DNA of 64,000 bases, taken from positions 1,116,001-1,180,000 of the forward strand of contig NZ_JACSDI010000001.1 of assembly GCF_022410515.1 (NCBI RefSeq). Reading direction: 5' to 3'. This document shows positions 8,638-19,398 of the stretch, one piece after another. Each line of letters opens with the position of its first letter. Position 1 is the first letter of the stretch. The position numbers were made by a program, and so were the translations under genes. Source of the stretch: Shewanella cutis. Lineage in GTDB: Bacteria; Pseudomonadota; Gammaproteobacteria; Enterobacterales; Shewanellaceae. Under the pieces are notes generated by a model. It saw only the letters and a program-made list of their open reading frames with translations, did not search any database and was not told where the DNA came from.

Positions 8638-9531
8638 TTATTTTTTCGCAGCGCTGCTCTTCATGTATTTGAAGAATTCGCTATCTGGCTCTAACACCAT
8701 AACGTCTGAACTTCCGGAGAAGCTCGCACGATAAGCATCTAAACTACGCAAAAAGCTAAAAAATTCAGGATCTTTGTTATAAGCATCCGAATAAATTTTT
8801 GCAGCTAATGCATCACCTTCACCACGAATGGTTAAGGCTTTACGCTCTGCTTCCGCAATTTTAACAGTAACATTGGCATCAATCGTAGCGCGAATAATTT
8901 CAGATTGCTCTTTACCTTGAGCACGGTGCTCTTTAGCCACCGCTTGACGCTCAGCGCGCATACGTTGGTAAATACTGTTACTCACGTTTGCGGGTAGGTT
9001 GATCTGCTTAACACGCACGTCAACAACTTCAATACCTAAATCTTTAGCACTCTCAGCAGCATTCGCTAACGCGTTATTTTGTAACTCATCACGCTGCCCA
9101 GAAACGATCTCTTTGATCGTACGACGACCAAACTCGGTACGTAAATCGTTGTTGATCTTACGTTGCAGCAAGGTCTCAGCATTCGATTTAATCCCTCCAT
9201 TAGTAGAGAGGTAGTATTTTTCGAAATCAAAAATACGCCACTTCACATAGGAGTCGACCATTAAGTCTTTTTTCTCAGAGGTGACGAAACGATCTGCAGC
9301 ACCATCTAAGGTTTGGATACGCGCATCAAGCAACTTCACTTTATCGATCACAGGTACTTTAAAGTGTAAACCTGGGCCGAAAACACGTGTTACTTGTTTG
9401 CCATCAACTTTATCTTTAACGATTTCGCCAAAGCGCGCCACAATCGCACGTTCGCCTTCGTTAACCACCATCACAGATGACAAACCAATGCCTAATATAA
9501 CGGCGATCAGAACAATACTTAATCTACCCAT
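8638..9531 (-). CDS. hflC: HflC, SPFH-domain modulator of the FtsH protease
   Basis: The 297-residue product has one N-terminal membrane anchor (LSIVLIAVILGIGLSSVMVV) and a prohibitin/SPFH domain (EGERAIVARFGEI... PGLHFKVPVIDKVKLLDARIQTLD), then a charged helical region ending in KSSAAKK. HflC and HflK form a large membrane cage around FtsH and modulate its proteolysis of membrane and cytoplasmic substrates. It follows hflK by three bases and is the last gene of the operon. Confidence 0.96.
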   Translation of the reverse strand: MGRLSIVLIAVILGIGLSSVMVVNEGERAIVARFGEIVKDKVDGKQVTRVFGPGLHFKVPVIDKVKLLDARIQTLDGAADRFVTSEKKDLMVDSYVKWRIFDFEKYYLSTNGGIKSNAETLLQRKINNDLRTEFGRRTIKEIVSGQRDELQNNALANAAESAKDLGIEVVDVRVKQINLPANVSNSIYQRMRAERQAVAKEHRAQGKEQSEIIRATIDANVTVKIAEAERKALTIRGEGDALAAKIYSDAYNKDPEFFSFLRSLDAYRASFSGSSDVMVLEPDSEFFKYMKSSAAKK

Positions 9532-9534
9532 GAA

Positions 9535-10680
9535 TTACTCCCTCCCCTGGCGAGCACGTTCCTCGCGAGATGGGCGTTCACTCAAAGGCTCACCAATGCG
9601 TGTCGTTGAAATAGATGAAGAATTGACATTCTGTTGAGGTTTAGGCTCAACGTCTGGCATAGTCGCAGGCTTCTCTTTCATTAACTTGTCTAGTGGCAAA
9701 TACATTAAATTGCCGTTGTTTTTAGCATCGATAATGACTTTGTTAGTGTCAGTCATCACCTGTTGCATTGCATCGAGATACAAACGCTTACGGGTCACTT
9801 CAGGTGCAGCTTGGTATTCAGGTAAGAGCAACTCGAAACGAGCCACTTTACCGCGCGCCTCTAAAATTTCACGTTCTTTATAAGCATTAGCTTGTTGCGC
9901 CATGCGCTCGACCTCACCACGTGCTTTCGGTTCAATCTCACGGGCATAGGCTTCAGCCTCACGAATAAAGCGTTGTTCGTCTTCTTGCGCTGAAATGGCA
10001 TCGTCGAATGCATCTTTCACTTCTTCAGGCGGACGCGCTGGCAAGAAGTTAACGTCAACAATAGCCAAGCCCAACTTGTACGGCTCAAGAATGCGTTCTA
10101 ATTCTTTCCAAGTATCGCGACGAATAGCATCACGGCCTGTGGTCAGAATATCGTCCATCTTGTTGTGACCAATGACATAGCGCAGCGCACTGTCAGTGGC
10201 TTCACGTAAACTGGCATTGGCGTCTACCGCACTAAAAAGATAGGCATACGCATCAGAAATACGATATTGCACGTCTAGCTCAACCTTCACGACGTTTTCA
10301 TCGGAAGTTAACATGCTGCCAGACGATGGCACAGAGCGAACTGATTGCACGTCAACAGGATAAATTTCATCGATAAACGTTGGTTTCCAGTGAAGACCCG
10401 GTCCCACCTCACCATTATGTTGACCAAAACGCAACGCTACGCCACGTTCAGCTTCTTTAATGGTGTACAAACCCGAAAGTCCCCAAACAACAAAAGCGAT
10501 GGCAAGAATGATGATTAAGCTAAAGGAACTCAAGTTCTGGCCTGAAGAGCCATTACCGTTGCCGCCAAAGCGTTTTGAAAGATTACGAAAAACCTCATCA
10601 AGGTCCGGTGGTCCTTTGTCGTTACCACCTTTATTTCCCCAAGGATCATTACCCTTGTTACCGGGCTCGTTCCAAGCCAT
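9535..10680 (-). CDS. hflK: HflK, SPFH-domain modulator of the FtsH protease
   Basis: This 381-residue protein begins with a Gly/Asn-rich cytoplasmic segment (MAWNEPGNKGNDPWGNKGG), has one membrane helix near residues 52-73 (SLIIILAIAFVVWGLSGLYT), then the SPFH domain and a long charged helix, and ends in a Ser/Arg-rich tail. It is the partner of HflC in the FtsH-HflKC complex. The Gly-rich start and order hflX-hflK-hflC agree with enterobacterial homologues. The gene lies 36 bases after hflX. Confidence 0.96.
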   Translation of the reverse strand: MAWNEPGNKGNDPWGNKGGNDKGPPDLDEVFRNLSKRFGGNGNGSSGQNLSSFSLIIILAIAFVVWGLSGLYTIKEAERGVALRFGQHNGEVGPGLHWKPTFIDEIYPVDVQSVRSVPSSGSMLTSDENVVKVELDVQYRISDAYAYLFSAVDANASLREATDSALRYVIGHNKMDDILTTGRDAIRRDTWKELERILEPYKLGLAIVDVNFLPARPPEEVKDAFDDAISAQEDEQRFIREAEAYAREIEPKARGEVERMAQQANAYKEREILEARGKVARFELLLPEYQAAPEVTRKRLYLDAMQQVMTDTNKVIIDAKNNGNLMYLPLDKLMKEKPATMPDVEPKPQQNVNSSSISTTRIGEPLSERPSREERARQGRE

Positions 10681-10716
10681 TTAGCACTCCATAAGTGGAT
10701 GAAATAAATTAGATTA

Positions 10717-12024
10717 TTAACAAACAGCCTTTTCTATCGACGGATCGAAGATAAAGGTTTCTAACTCACCCTGACTCTGTTTAGCTAATCGGCGCCAATC
10801 GGCATCCGATAAACGAACAGACAAAATACAGTTCCCCAGATCGTCGTACTCTTTCTGCTGTATCGCATCCAGTCGATAAAACTGGCCAAGATAATGTCCA
10901 GCAGTTGCCGGAATTCTAAGTGTAAACTCATGAATAACTTCACCAATTAGCTCGGTGATCGCCTTCAGGAGCAGATCAAATCCCAAACGCTTATGTGCCG
11001 AAACCCAGACTCGTACAGGCTTACCGCGGTCATCATATTCGATACGCGGCGTTACATCTTCAAGCAAGTCAATTTTATTACAAACAATCAGTTGCATCAC
11101 TTCATCGGCATCGATGTCTTTCAGCACTGATTGCACTTGCTCAAAATTATCCGCCATATTTTCATCTGCACAATCAACAATATGCAGTAACAACTCTGCT
11201 TGACGCGTTTCTTGTAATGTCGCTTTAAATGCGGCGACAAGATCATGCGGCAAATGGCGGATAAAACCTACAGTGTCCGCTAATATCACGGCACCGTCGG
11301 GCAGATCTAACTTTCTCAATGTGGGATCAAGTGTGGCAAATAGCTGGTCGGCTGCATAAACATCTGATGAGGTTAAGGCATTAAACAGCGTTGACTTGCC
11401 GGCATTGGTATAACCCACTAATGAGACGGTTGGCATATCACTACGCTTACGGGCGCGGCGACTCTGCTCACGTTGTTTATCAACACGCTCTAAACGCTTA
11501 TTGATATTTTTAATGCGCCCCCTGAGCAAACGTCTATCGGTTTCGAGCTGGGTTTCCCCTGGACCACGTAAACCAATACCACCCTTTTGGCGCTCAAGGT
11601 GAGTCCAACCACGCACTAGGCGAGTCGACATGTGGCGCAATTGCGCTAGCTCCACCTGTAACTTACCTTCATGGGTCCGAGCTCGTTGGGCGAAAATATC
11701 CAAAATCAGAGAGGTCCTGTCCAATACTCGGCACTGACACACCAGTTCAAGGTTTCGCTCCTGAGCGGGACTCAAGGCGTGATTGAAAATAACCACATTC
11801 GCCTCGGTGGCAGCCACTAAAGCGGCTAACTCTTCGGCTTTACCAGAACCAATGAAAAACTTACGGTCTGGTGAACGTCGACTTCCAGTAATGACCCCGA
11901 CTGAGCGCGCTCCAGCTGATTCGACTAATAGCTGTAACTCGACTAAGTCTTCTCGGCGTTCCTCATCGGAAAAGTCGATATGGACAAGAACCGCTGTTTC
12001 TCCCGCCTCATAACGATCAAACAA
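10717..12024 (-). CDS. hflX: HflX, ribosome-associated GTPase
   Basis: The 435-residue product has an N-terminal nucleotide-binding-like domain, a linker helix rich in Arg/Gln, then a GTPase domain with P-loop GYTNAGKST (near residue 208), the G3 region DTVGFIRHLP and NKID for G4. HflX splits or rescues ribosomes under stress such as heat. The start is TTG with GGAG upstream, 23 bases after hfq, so hfq-hflX are probably cotranscribed. The length matches E. coli HflX. Confidence 0.96.
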   Translation of the reverse strand: MFDRYEAGETAVLVHIDFSDEERREDLVELQLLVESAGARSVGVITGSRRSPDRKFFIGSGKAEELAALVAATEANVVIFNHALSPAQERNLELVCQCRVLDRTSLILDIFAQRARTHEGKLQVELAQLRHMSTRLVRGWTHLERQKGGIGLRGPGETQLETDRRLLRGRIKNINKRLERVDKQREQSRRARKRSDMPTVSLVGYTNAGKSTLFNALTSSDVYAADQLFATLDPTLRKLDLPDGAVILADTVGFIRHLPHDLVAAFKATLQETRQAELLLHIVDCADENMADNFEQVQSVLKDIDADEVMQLIVCNKIDLLEDVTPRIEYDDRGKPVRVWVSAHKRLGFDLLLKAITELIGEVIHEFTLRIPATAGHYLGQFYRLDAIQQKEYDDLGNCILSVRLSDADWRRLAKQSQGELETFIFDPSIEKAVC

Positions 12025-12047
12025 GAAGCAGACTCCTTAACTAAACC

Positions 12048-12320
12048 TTATTCGCCACTTGGCATATCGTCTTGCGCACCATATCCGCCCTGAGCATTTT
12101 GGTGACCAGCAACGTTAAATGGGCGAGCAGGAACAACAGTAGAGATAGCGTGTTTGTAAACCATTTGGCTCACAGTGTTTTTCAACAGAATGACAAACTG
12201 ATCAAACGACTCTACCTGTCCTTGGAGTTTAATGCCGTTTACCAAGTAAATTGATACAGGAACGCGCTCGCGACGTAGTGCGTTCAAAAATGGGTCTTGT
12301 AAAGATTGCCCCTTAGCCAT
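12048..12320 (-). CDS. hfq: RNA chaperone Hfq
   Basis: The 90-residue protein contains Sm1 and Sm2 motifs ([21 protein letters not shown], then [12 protein letters not shown] with the YKH signature) and an N-terminal [22 protein letters not shown] almost identical to the enterobacterial protein. The hexameric ring pairs small RNAs with mRNAs. The C-terminal tail is short and rich in Gly/Gln/Asp. It lies between miaA and hflX as is common in gammaproteobacteria. Confidence 0.98.
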   Translation of the reverse strand: MAKGQSLQDPFLNALRRERVPVSIYLVNGIKLQGQVESFDQFVILLKNTVSQMVYKHAISTVVPARPFNVAGHQNAQGGYGAQDDMPSGE

Positions 12321-12412
12321 TTTATTATTTCCTTTTTAATTTATATAAAAATAAATCGATACCAGTGAAGTTTTTTGTTTAGTTTTAGTATTATACAGCA
12401 AGGGCTAATAAG

Positions 12413-13339
12413 CTAGCGGCATTGACGCATAAGTGTAACTAAATTCCCCTCAGCACCACTTTCCAGCCAATTCAACTCTGGCCAACTACGCAACCATGTT
12501 AATTGACGCTTAGCTAATTGCCTAGTAGCGGCAACGGCTTTTTCGACCATAGTATCATGGTCAAATTCACCATCGAGATATTGCCAACATTGTCGATATC
12601 CCACGCAACGCATTGAGGGTAAATCTAAATGTAAGTCATCTCTCGCTTTAAGCTGGGCTACCTCATCAATAAAGCCTTGCTCTAACATTATGCGAAAGCG
12701 CTGTCCGATTAACTCATGCAGCACTTTACGCTCACGGGGGGCAATGGCAAATTGCACCACATTATAGGGTAAAGGAGCCGACTTGGTCATTGTTAACTCA
12801 GTCAGGCTCTTACCGCTTATTCTATAGACTTCTAACGCTCTTGAAAGCCTTTGTGGATCATTAGGATGAATTCTTTCTGCCGATACAGGATCTATCTCCC
12901 TTAATTGATCGTGCAGTGCTTCCCATCCGTTTGCATCCGCCTCGGCTTGAATATCGGCGCGGATAGCCTCATCAGCACTTGGTAGCGGAGATAATCCCTC
13001 CAACAGAGCCTTAAAATACATCATGGTTCCGCCCACTAATAAAGGGGTCTTTCCCATGCTGATAATCTGTTCAATCTCGCGCAGCGCATCAGCTCTAAAA
13101 TCGGCAGCCGAATAACTTTCGCTTGGATCGCGAATATCAATCAGGCGGTGTGGACCTCTAGCTAATTCCTCTGCCGAGGGCTTAGCACTGCCGATATCCA
13201 TACCACGATAGATTAATGCTGAATCAACCGAAATAATTTCGCAATTATGCTTTTCGGCTAATTCGAGAGCTAAAGCCGTTTTTCCTGACGCCGTTGGCCC
13301 CATCAAAAAAACCACTTTAGGTTGTAATTCTTTATTCAA
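12413..13339 (-). CDS. miaA: tRNA dimethylallyltransferase
   Basis: The 308-residue enzyme has the P-loop GPTASGKT (residues 14-21), the substrate motif [16 protein letters not shown] and [15 protein letters not shown]. It transfers a dimethylallyl group to A37 of tRNAs that read codons starting with U. The start overlaps the mutL stop by eight bases. The length is normal. Confidence 0.97.
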   Translation of the reverse strand: MNKELQPKVVFLMGPTASGKTALALELAEKHNCEIISVDSALIYRGMDIGSAKPSAEELARGPHRLIDIRDPSESYSAADFRADALREIEQIISMGKTPLLVGGTMMYFKALLEGLSPLPSADEAIRADIQAEADANGWEALHDQLREIDPVSAERIHPNDPQRLSRALEVYRISGKSLTELTMTKSAPLPYNVVQFAIAPRERKVLHELIGQRFRIMLEQGFIDEVAQLKARDDLHLDLPSMRCVGYRQCWQYLDGEFDHDTMVEKAVAATRQLAKRQLTWLRSWPELNWLESGAEGNLVTLMRQCR

Positions 13340-15227
13340 TTGCTTGCTCTTCTAGCCACGATTGCCAAGGTAAGGATACTGCTTTACTGGCTATTTGCTG
13401 TCTTTTCTCTTCTGTTAACTGGCAATAGGCCACCCAAATATCGGGGGCCGAGATAAATCCAGTTAAACTCTGTTCAGCCAACCATATTGCCAGAGCATTA
13501 GGTGCAGGAGCTTCAAAACGTAGCGATTGTAACCACTCAGGTATTACCCTCGCTAACTGGCAGTCCCTCAGATATGGGGGCACTTTTTTAATAATCAACT
13601 GCTGATAGCGAATTGTTAGCTCTAATCCTAGTTGGCGGATAAGTGTTGCATGTTCGTCAAGCAACGATGACCAATCAGTATCAGCCGCTACCGATACTGG
13701 CATCAATAAAGGCTGCCCAATCAACCCTGTAGCCAGTTTCGTTTCAATTTCATGGCTGCGGGTTGCTAATGCCACCGACTCAATACGTAATAAACTTAAT
13801 TTTGGCCCATCAGTAAATACCCAAAATTGTCCATCGAGTATCGATGGCATAGGTAAAGCGGGTTGATAAGCCTTGTCCTGTACGCTGTAAGATGGGGTTT
13901 GCAGTAAAGCGCCGTAACTGGCAATCGCAGTCTTTGAAGGTAATTCAGTACGTTGACGAGACTCCCCTGCGGAACCACTGCGCGTTTCCCTTGGCACACT
14001 CATACTACCAAAGGCGTTGCTTTGAACCGCAGTACCTGTGCGCATTTTAGGCATGTCGCTAGAGCGATATTCGACAACACGCGCCTCAGCCTGACGCTCT
14101 CCAGTGGTATCGGTCCCTAGATAATTAGCGTCAGATCCCGTGGATTGAAGTTCAAAAGCAGCAGACTCTGTCGCGGACCTTACATAAGGAGATGAGTCAT
14201 CAATCTGTGGTGAATGTGGCTCAAAACGGAGCTCACCCGCTTCCTCTAACGCGGATTGCAGCGCCTGTAAAATATAATCATGTACATAACGACTTTGATG
14301 GAATCGCACTTCATGTTTCGCCGGATGCACGTTCACATCCACCTGGTGGGGATCGATATCCAGCATCAGCACATAGCCGGGTTGTTCTACTTCGGCTTTT
14401 TGCGCAAATGCTTGGCGCACCGCATGATTGACTAAACGATCGCGCACTAAACGGCCATTGACATAAAAGTAATGGGTATCGGTTAACACTGTTGACCAGG
14501 GCGATTGCAAATAACCACTCAAACGTAAATCATCGTGTTGGCATTCAACCCGCAGCGCCTCATCTGCAAACGGCCGACCAGCGACTTGAGTCAATCGCTG
14601 TAAATATTGCGACTCATTCATCGCCGGGCGATAGTTGCGCACGGTTTTGCCGTTGTGTGTAAGGGTAAAATGGATATCCCCTCGAACCAAAGCAATTCGT
14701 TTTAACCATTCATCGATATGGGTAAATTCGGTTTTATCGCTTTTTAAAAAACGCCTGCGGGCTGGCGTATTAAAAAATAGATCGACGACTTCAATGGTTG
14801 ATCCCACCGGATGCGCCGCAGGCATGACTTTAACCGCCATCTCGACGCCTTCAGCGTAGGCTTGCCAAGCTTCGCTTTGCTCAGCTGTGCGTGATGTCAA
14901 GGTTAAACGGGAGACAGAGCTGATACTCGCTAATGCCTCGCCGCGGAAACCAAAACTGAGGATGGCTTCAAGATCATCAAGGGAATGCAGTTTCGAGGTG
15001 GCATGGCGCGACAAGGCTAATGCTAATTCCTCCTTGGAGATACCTGAACCATTGTCACGGATCTTAATCAGCTTACTGCCGCCCTTATCGATTTCAATAT
15101 CGATACGGCTGGCTCCAGCATCTAAGCTGTTCTCCACGAGCTCTTTCACCACAGAGGCGGGTCTTTCGACAACTTCACCGGCGGCGATTTGGTTCGCTAA
15201 TTGCGGCGGAAGGATTTGGATCCCCAT
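13332..15227 (-). CDS. mutL: DNA mismatch repair protein MutL
   Basis: The N-terminal GHKL ATPase has the motifs [11 protein letters not shown] (catalytic Glu in KEL), IRDNGSGI and GFRGEAL; the C-terminal half is the dimerisation domain after a low-complexity linker of about residues 350-430. MutL links MutS to MutH/UvrD in mismatch repair. I chose the ATG at 15227 because AGGA lies eight bases before it and the protein then begins [19 protein letters not shown], aligned with E. coli; an ATG three codons earlier has no room for a ribosome site. The length is then 631 residues, slightly above E. coli. Confidence 0.97.
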   Translation of the reverse strand: MGIQILPPQLANQIAAGEVVERPASVVKELVENSLDAGASRIDIEIDKGGSKLIKIRDNGSGISKEELALALSRHATSKLHSLDDLEAILSFGFRGEALASISSVSRLTLTSRTAEQSEAWQAYAEGVEMAVKVMPAAHPVGSTIEVVDLFFNTPARRRFLKSDKTEFTHIDEWLKRIALVRGDIHFTLTHNGKTVRNYRPAMNESQYLQRLTQVAGRPFADEALRVECQHDDLRLSGYLQSPWSTVLTDTHYFYVNGRLVRDRLVNHAVRQAFAQKAEVEQPGYVLMLDIDPHQVDVNVHPAKHEVRFHQSRYVHDYILQALQSALEEAGELRFEPHSPQIDDSSPYVRSATESAAFELQSTGSDANYLGTDTTGERQAEARVVEYRSSDMPKMRTGTAVQSNAFGSMSVPRETRSGSAGESRQRTELPSKTAIASYGALLQTPSYSVQDKAYQPALPMPSILDGQFWVFTDGPKLSLLRIESVALATRSHEIETKLATGLIGQPLLMPVSVAADTDWSSLLDEHATLIRQLGLELTIRYQQLIIKKVPPYLRDCQLARVIPEWLQSLRFEAPAPNALAIWLAEQSLTGFISAPDIWVAYCQLTEEKRQQIASKAVSLPWQSWLEEQAIE

Positions 15228-15240
15228 AGACTTCATCCTA

Positions 15241-16632
15241 TTAGCTCTCAGGAATCACGAGTGTTTGCCCAAGCTGAACAACATCGGTCTTCATGCCATT
15301 GGCGCGAATAATACTGGCCATAGGGACTTTATAACGCTGGGCTATTGCAGAAAGCGACTCACCGCGGCTCACCTTATGTTTAACGGTACCAGCTGATTTA
15401 CTGCTGGATTTAACAGTTGAACCAGAAGTGTTTTTCTTCGCTAAAAGTGTATCTGCTGGCGGATTATTTTGGAAATAACGATTAACCCCCTTATAAATTG
15501 CAGTGGCAATGCTTTCTTGATGACGGCTACTGCTCAGCAAACGCTCTTCCTTCGGATTCGAGATAAACCCTGTTTCCACTAAAATTGAAGGAATGTCAGG
15601 GGATTTCAATACGGCAAAACTGGCCGATTCTGGGCGGCTCTTATGCAGCTCAGTCACAGCACCTAAATCTTTTAAAATATCCCCAGCAACCGAGTGACCA
15701 ATGGCCATAGAGCTGTTCATCGACATATCGAGTAAGGTCATTGCAAGATACTGTTCATTATCAGTATTTTGAATAATTTCCCCGGCACCCCCCAGCAATT
15801 CTGAGTGTTTCTCTTTTTGCTCTAACCAACGACCAATTTCACTGTTTGCACGGCGCATCGACAATACCCACACGGACGCCCCGCGAGGATTGGGCGATGT
15901 GAAAGCATCCGCATGGATAGAAATCAGTAGGTCGGCCTTACTATTGCGGGCAAGCTCAGAGCGCCGATTTAAATTAACAAAGTAGTCACCACTGCGGATC
16001 ATCACGGCACGCATTCCTGGGGTGTCGTTAATTTTACTGGCAAGGCGCTTTGAAATTTCAAATACGACTTTTTTCTCATAAAGACCGGATGGCCCAATCG
16101 ACCCCGGATCGTCACCACCATGTCCAGCATCAATTGCAATCACAATATCTCGAGAAGCTTGAACGCTTTGAGTGACATTTTTTTTGACTGGAGTTGAACT
16201 CACGGCCGATAGCTCTGCTGTGACGCTTTTATCCTCTAAGTCGACCACTAGACGATTGCCATAGGGTGCCGTCACGGGCAGCGAAAACAAATTTGGATTT
16301 AATGGCTTAACCAAATCGATAACCAGTCGCAAATCCCCTTTCGTAGGGGATTTACTGACCCGAATCCCTTTAACTAACTTACTGTTGTTATCAACATTTT
16401 TCAGATTCAGTTTCGTCGATGCCTTTTTTAGGTCGACCACTAAACGATTAGGTCCATCGAGGGTAAAGTAGCTGTAATTGGGTACTTCGCTCAAATCGAA
16501 CACGATTCGCGTCGACTCGGGAGCTGCCCAAATGCGCACACTTTCGAGCTGGTTTGCCGCTTGGGCTACCACTGCAAAAAATGTGCACAGTAAAAGAATA
16601 ATACCTTGAAAGTAATGCTTATTTTTAGTCAT
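15241..16632 (-). CDS. amiB: N-acetylmuramoyl-L-alanine amidase with AMIN and LysM domains
   Basis: The 463-residue exported protein has a signal peptide (to about residue 25), an N-terminal AMIN domain (residues 28-125, septal targeting), the zinc amidase_3 domain ([19 protein letters not shown] with the first zinc His, ending near residue 395) and a C-terminal LysM repeat ([19 protein letters not shown]...LGQTLVIP). It cuts the amide link between peptide and MurNAc to separate daughter cells and normally needs EnvC/NlpD activation. The mutL start follows closely. AmiB is preferred over AmiC because of the LysM domain and the tsaE-amiB-mutL order. Confidence 0.93.
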   Translation of the reverse strand: MTKNKHYFQGIILLLCTFFAVVAQAANQLESVRIWAAPESTRIVFDLSEVPNYSYFTLDGPNRLVVDLKKASTKLNLKNVDNNSKLVKGIRVSKSPTKGDLRLVIDLVKPLNPNLFSLPVTAPYGNRLVVDLEDKSVTAELSAVSSTPVKKNVTQSVQASRDIVIAIDAGHGGDDPGSIGPSGLYEKKVVFEISKRLASKINDTPGMRAVMIRSGDYFVNLNRRSELARNSKADLLISIHADAFTSPNPRGASVWVLSMRRANSEIGRWLEQKEKHSELLGGAGEIIQNTDNEQYLAMTLLDMSMNSSMAIGHSVAGDILKDLGAVTELHKSRPESASFAVLKSPDIPSILVETGFISNPKEERLLSSSRHQESIATAIYKGVNRYFQNNPPADTLLAKKNTSGSTVKSSSKSAGTVKHKVSRGESLSAIAQRYKVPMASIIRANGMKTDVVQLGQTLVIPES

Positions 16633-16640
16633 CTTTGTTT

Positions 16641-17099
16641 TTATTTTATCGCGGCTAATAGCGTTTTACCTGAATCAGTTAAGGCTCGAATGTGGATTTC
16701 ACGTCCTTGATAAACATAATTTAAATGCAGGTGAATATCGGCATCGGGTAACAACCCTTCACCTTTGTCGGGCCATTCTACGATGCACAGGCTACTGTTG
16801 GTGAAGTAATCACGAATCCCCATAAATTCAAGTTCTTCTGGATCGTTTAACCGATACAAATCAAAATGATAAACTTGGACACCATCGAGTTCATAAGGTT
16901 CAACTAGCGTGTAAGTTGGACTTTTTACTGCACCTTTATGCCCTAATCCTTGAATTAACCCTCGACTTAGAGTGGTTTTACCTGCCCCTAAATCCCCCGT
17001 CAAATACAGAGTCAAAGGCGCTTGAATATGGCGGGCCAATTTTTGCCCAACTGCAATAGTCTCGTCTTCGTTATTTAATTGAAAGGTTAACTCTGTCAT
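16641..17099 (-). CDS. tsaE: tRNA threonylcarbamoyladenosine biosynthesis ATPase TsaE
   Basis: The 152-residue protein has the Walker A motif LTGDLGAGKTTLSRGL and the family signatures VKSPTYTLVEPY and HFDLYRLNDPEELEFMGI. TsaE works with TsaB and TsaD to make t6A37 in ANN-decoding tRNAs. It lies eight bases before amiB and 80 bases after nnr. Confidence 0.96.
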   Translation of the reverse strand: MTELTFQLNNEDETIAVGQKLARHIQAPLTLYLTGDLGAGKTTLSRGLIQGLGHKGAVKSPTYTLVEPYELDGVQVYHFDLYRLNDPEELEFMGIRDYFTNSSLCIVEWPDKGEGLLPDADIHLHLNYVYQGREIHIRALTDSGKTLLAAIK

Positions 17100-17179
17100 T
17101 TCCGCTTATATCACTGCTGTTATTGATGGAGGAAGCAACTTAAGCGGGGTAGTATCGCCGCACTTAAGTCTCACAGCGC

Positions 17180-18679
17180 CTAGAGTAAATCACTATTTAC
17201 TAATTGGCGAATAAAAGGCATCAAATCGCTGGCTAACATCCCCCGTTCACCTTGTACCGCAGCAAGATCCGCAGCACAACCATGAACAACGACTCCAACC
17301 ACAGTCGCCTGCATGTTATCCATCCCCTGAGCCATCAGTGCGCCTATAATACCAGATAACACATCACCGCACCCACCACTCGCAAGTCCGGGGTTGCCAA
17401 CTGGCGCCACGACCATCTGCTTACCATCAAAAATGACTGTGCCAGCGCCTTTAAGCAGTACTACTCCACCGTATTTTTGCTGTAAGGCACGTACTGCAGC
17501 AAATCTGTCCTGTTCAATCTCGGCCACATTGCATCCTAACAGCCGCGCGGCTTCACCAGGGTGGGGCGTAAGCACCCAGTTGGTTTGTCTGCGAGGTTCA
17601 TTGCTGAGTAAATTCAAAGCATCAGCATCGAGTACGCAGGGTTTATCACTTAACCCCGCAGCTTTAAACAAGTTATAGCCCCAATCATGTTTACCTAAAC
17701 CAGGGCCAAGCACGACCACCTGAGCCCAACCAAGGCGCAGATACACCTCCATATCGACCAGCTCGCAGCCCCAAAACATTAACTCAGGGCGAGACACATT
17801 TACGGTAAGTTGATGCTCTGGCCTGCTGATCACTGTGACTAATCCAGCACCCGCACGCAAACACGCCTCACTAGCAAGGCGAATCGCTCCTGCCATCCCA
17901 AAATCACCACCAATCAGCGTCACTTTACCCGATTGACCTTTGTGGCTATCCCTTGCTCTGGCGGCAAAATAGCTTTTTAAAATCTCACCGCCCACTCGAG
18001 TCGCATTTGGCGTCTTAAAAAATGGCGTCAATCCCAGATCGGCAAAGGCAAGATGACCGCAATAATGCCTTGCCTTACTGGTCAGCAGGCCTTGTTTCAA
18101 ACCGCCAAAGCACAAGGTCAGATCAGCCATCACTGCAACTTGAGCAACAACACCTGTATCGGCAACGATCCCTGAGGGAAGATCTAAACTAAGCACCCAA
18201 GCATCGCTCTGATTAATCGCTTGGATAAGTGCGGCAACCTCCTCACGCACATCACCATGAACACCCGTCCCGAGCAACCCATCGATAAGCATTGGCGCCT
18301 GCAAGATCGCATCGATATTGGGAGAGTCGGCTATACCGCCTTGATTTAGATAGGCCGAAAGTGCTTGTTCAAATTCAGGCGTTCCTTTGGTCTTGAGTAA
18401 GAAAACCATGACCTTATGCCCGGCCTCTAAGGCAAGGCGTGCACAAACTAAGGCATCGGCACCATTATTTCCACTGCCTGCGAGTACCAGTAATGGCATA
18501 GACTCAAGCCTAGGCTGACGCGCTATCTGCGTAGTTAAACAGTCAAACGCAGCACGCCCAGCACATTCAACCAATTGATATAATGTAGTTTTACCTTCTG
18601 AAACTGCAAGCAGTTCGGCTGCTCTCACCTGCTCCTGAGTAAAAAGCGCTGTGGGTAAACTCGATAAATCTTGTGCCAT
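17180..18679 (-). CDS. nnr: Bifunctional NAD(P)H-hydrate epimerase/ADP-dependent dehydratase
   Basis: This repairs hydrated NAD(P)H. The N-terminal half (about residues 1-220) is the YjeF_N epimerase with GSGNNGADALVCARL, and the C-terminal half is the ribokinase-like dehydratase with GNPGLASGGCGDVLSG. I chose the ATG at 18679 because AGGAGA stands at the right distance and the product then begins MAQDLSSLPTALFTQEQVRAAE, as in the family; the open frame extends 41 codons further upstream but that part is not conserved-looking. The length is then 499 residues. It heads the tsaE-amiB-mutL cluster. Confidence 0.95.
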   Translation of the reverse strand: MAQDLSSLPTALFTQEQVRAAELLAVSEGKTTLYQLVECAGRAAFDCLTTQIARQPRLESMPLLVLAGSGNNGADALVCARLALEAGHKVMVFLLKTKGTPEFEQALSAYLNQGGIADSPNIDAILQAPMLIDGLLGTGVHGDVREEVAALIQAINQSDAWVLSLDLPSGIVADTGVVAQVAVMADLTLCFGGLKQGLLTSKARHYCGHLAFADLGLTPFFKTPNATRVGGEILKSYFAARARDSHKGQSGKVTLIGGDFGMAGAIRLASEACLRAGAGLVTVISRPEHQLTVNVSRPELMFWGCELVDMEVYLRLGWAQVVVLGPGLGKHDWGYNLFKAAGLSDKPCVLDADALNLLSNEPRRQTNWVLTPHPGEAARLLGCNVAEIEQDRFAAVRALQQKYGGVVLLKGAGTVIFDGKQMVVAPVGNPGLASGGCGDVLSGIIGALMAQGMDNMQATVVGVVVHGCAADLAAVQGERGMLASDLMPFIRQLVNSDLL

Positions 18680-18870
18680 AGAGGATCTCCTGCGCGACAA
18701 AATAACAAAAGGGCTGCCACCCAAGACAGCATGTACATGGGAAAGCACTAAACGTTTCAAGGCCAAATCAACCAATGAGATCAAGAAAGTAGCAAAAACC
18801 ACCTACAAAAGTTATGACGTAAATCAGATGCCATGCAAAAAGCAGCAAAATTGGATAATGTTGACAATGC

Positions 18871-18905
18871 ATAAAAACAACAAAGCCAGCGAGTTGCTGG
18901 CTTTG
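18871..18905 (-). terminator. Rho-independent terminator of the helical-bundle gene
   Basis: The stem CAAAGCCAGC/GCTGGCTTTG with a five-base loop is followed on the minus strand by TTGTTTTTATG. It separates the upstream gene from nnr. Confidence 0.85.
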
Positions 18906-18942
18906 GGATAATTCACACTAACACAACTAAAATGTCGATAAA

Positions 18943-19398
18943 TTAGATATCATCCATCCGAATGGTGCTGTGCACTAAACGTTGCTGCTGGATTTTCTCA
19001 ACGCGAATTAACCCCTCTAAAGCTGTGCGTGCATCTTCTGCGGTGGTTGAGTTAACGGTTTTTTCTAGTAACCCAATCAAACGATTTTCTAAGTCGAGGT
19101 GTAGATTCAACACATCATCTTCACTCATGTTCGCTGGCAACATAGTGTCTTGACAACGCTTAGTAAAATCTTCAAATACAAAGTCTTTATACCAAGTATC
19201 TAATACTCTTACGGGTGCCTCATCCATATAATCACGCAATTTTTCAGCGACATGTTTTTGATGAGATTCAAAATACTCCAGCATCATCTTCACGCGGGCT
19301 GAGTCGGCCTGATTGTTTAGTCGGCCATAGAGTTGCGCCATATCTAAGCGGCAGTTCGCCACATACTCAAGTAAATCACGTAATTGTTGAATACGCAT
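18943..19398 (-). CDS. Hypothetical helical-bundle protein
   Basis: I do not recognise this 151-residue protein. It is almost wholly helical and rich in charged residues, with no signal peptide or membrane segment. The segment LNLHLDLENRLIGLLEKTVN and the MLEFFES/H-like spacing (MLEYFESHQKHVAEKL) recall ferritin-like four-helix bundles such as rubrerythrin relatives, but a full di-iron ligand set (two ExxH) is not obvious. The start at 19398 is chosen because TTGGAG lies upstream and the downstream sequence looks coding from there; the frame is open for 19 more codons. It is a single gene with its own terminator, next to the tRNA-Gly array. Confidence 0.7.
   Translation of the reverse strand: MRIQQLRDLLEYVANCRLDMAQLYGRLNNQADSARVKMMLEYFESHQKHVAEKLRDYMDEAPVRVLDTWYKDFVFEDFTKRCQDTMLPANMSEDDVLNLHLDLENRLIGLLEKTVNSTTAEDARTALEGLIRVEKIQQQRLVHSTIRMDDI

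Noticed and set aside
18861..18866. TTGACA on the plus strand
   Set aside because: No -10 follows at 16-18 bp and the terminator of a minus-strand gene starts just beyond.
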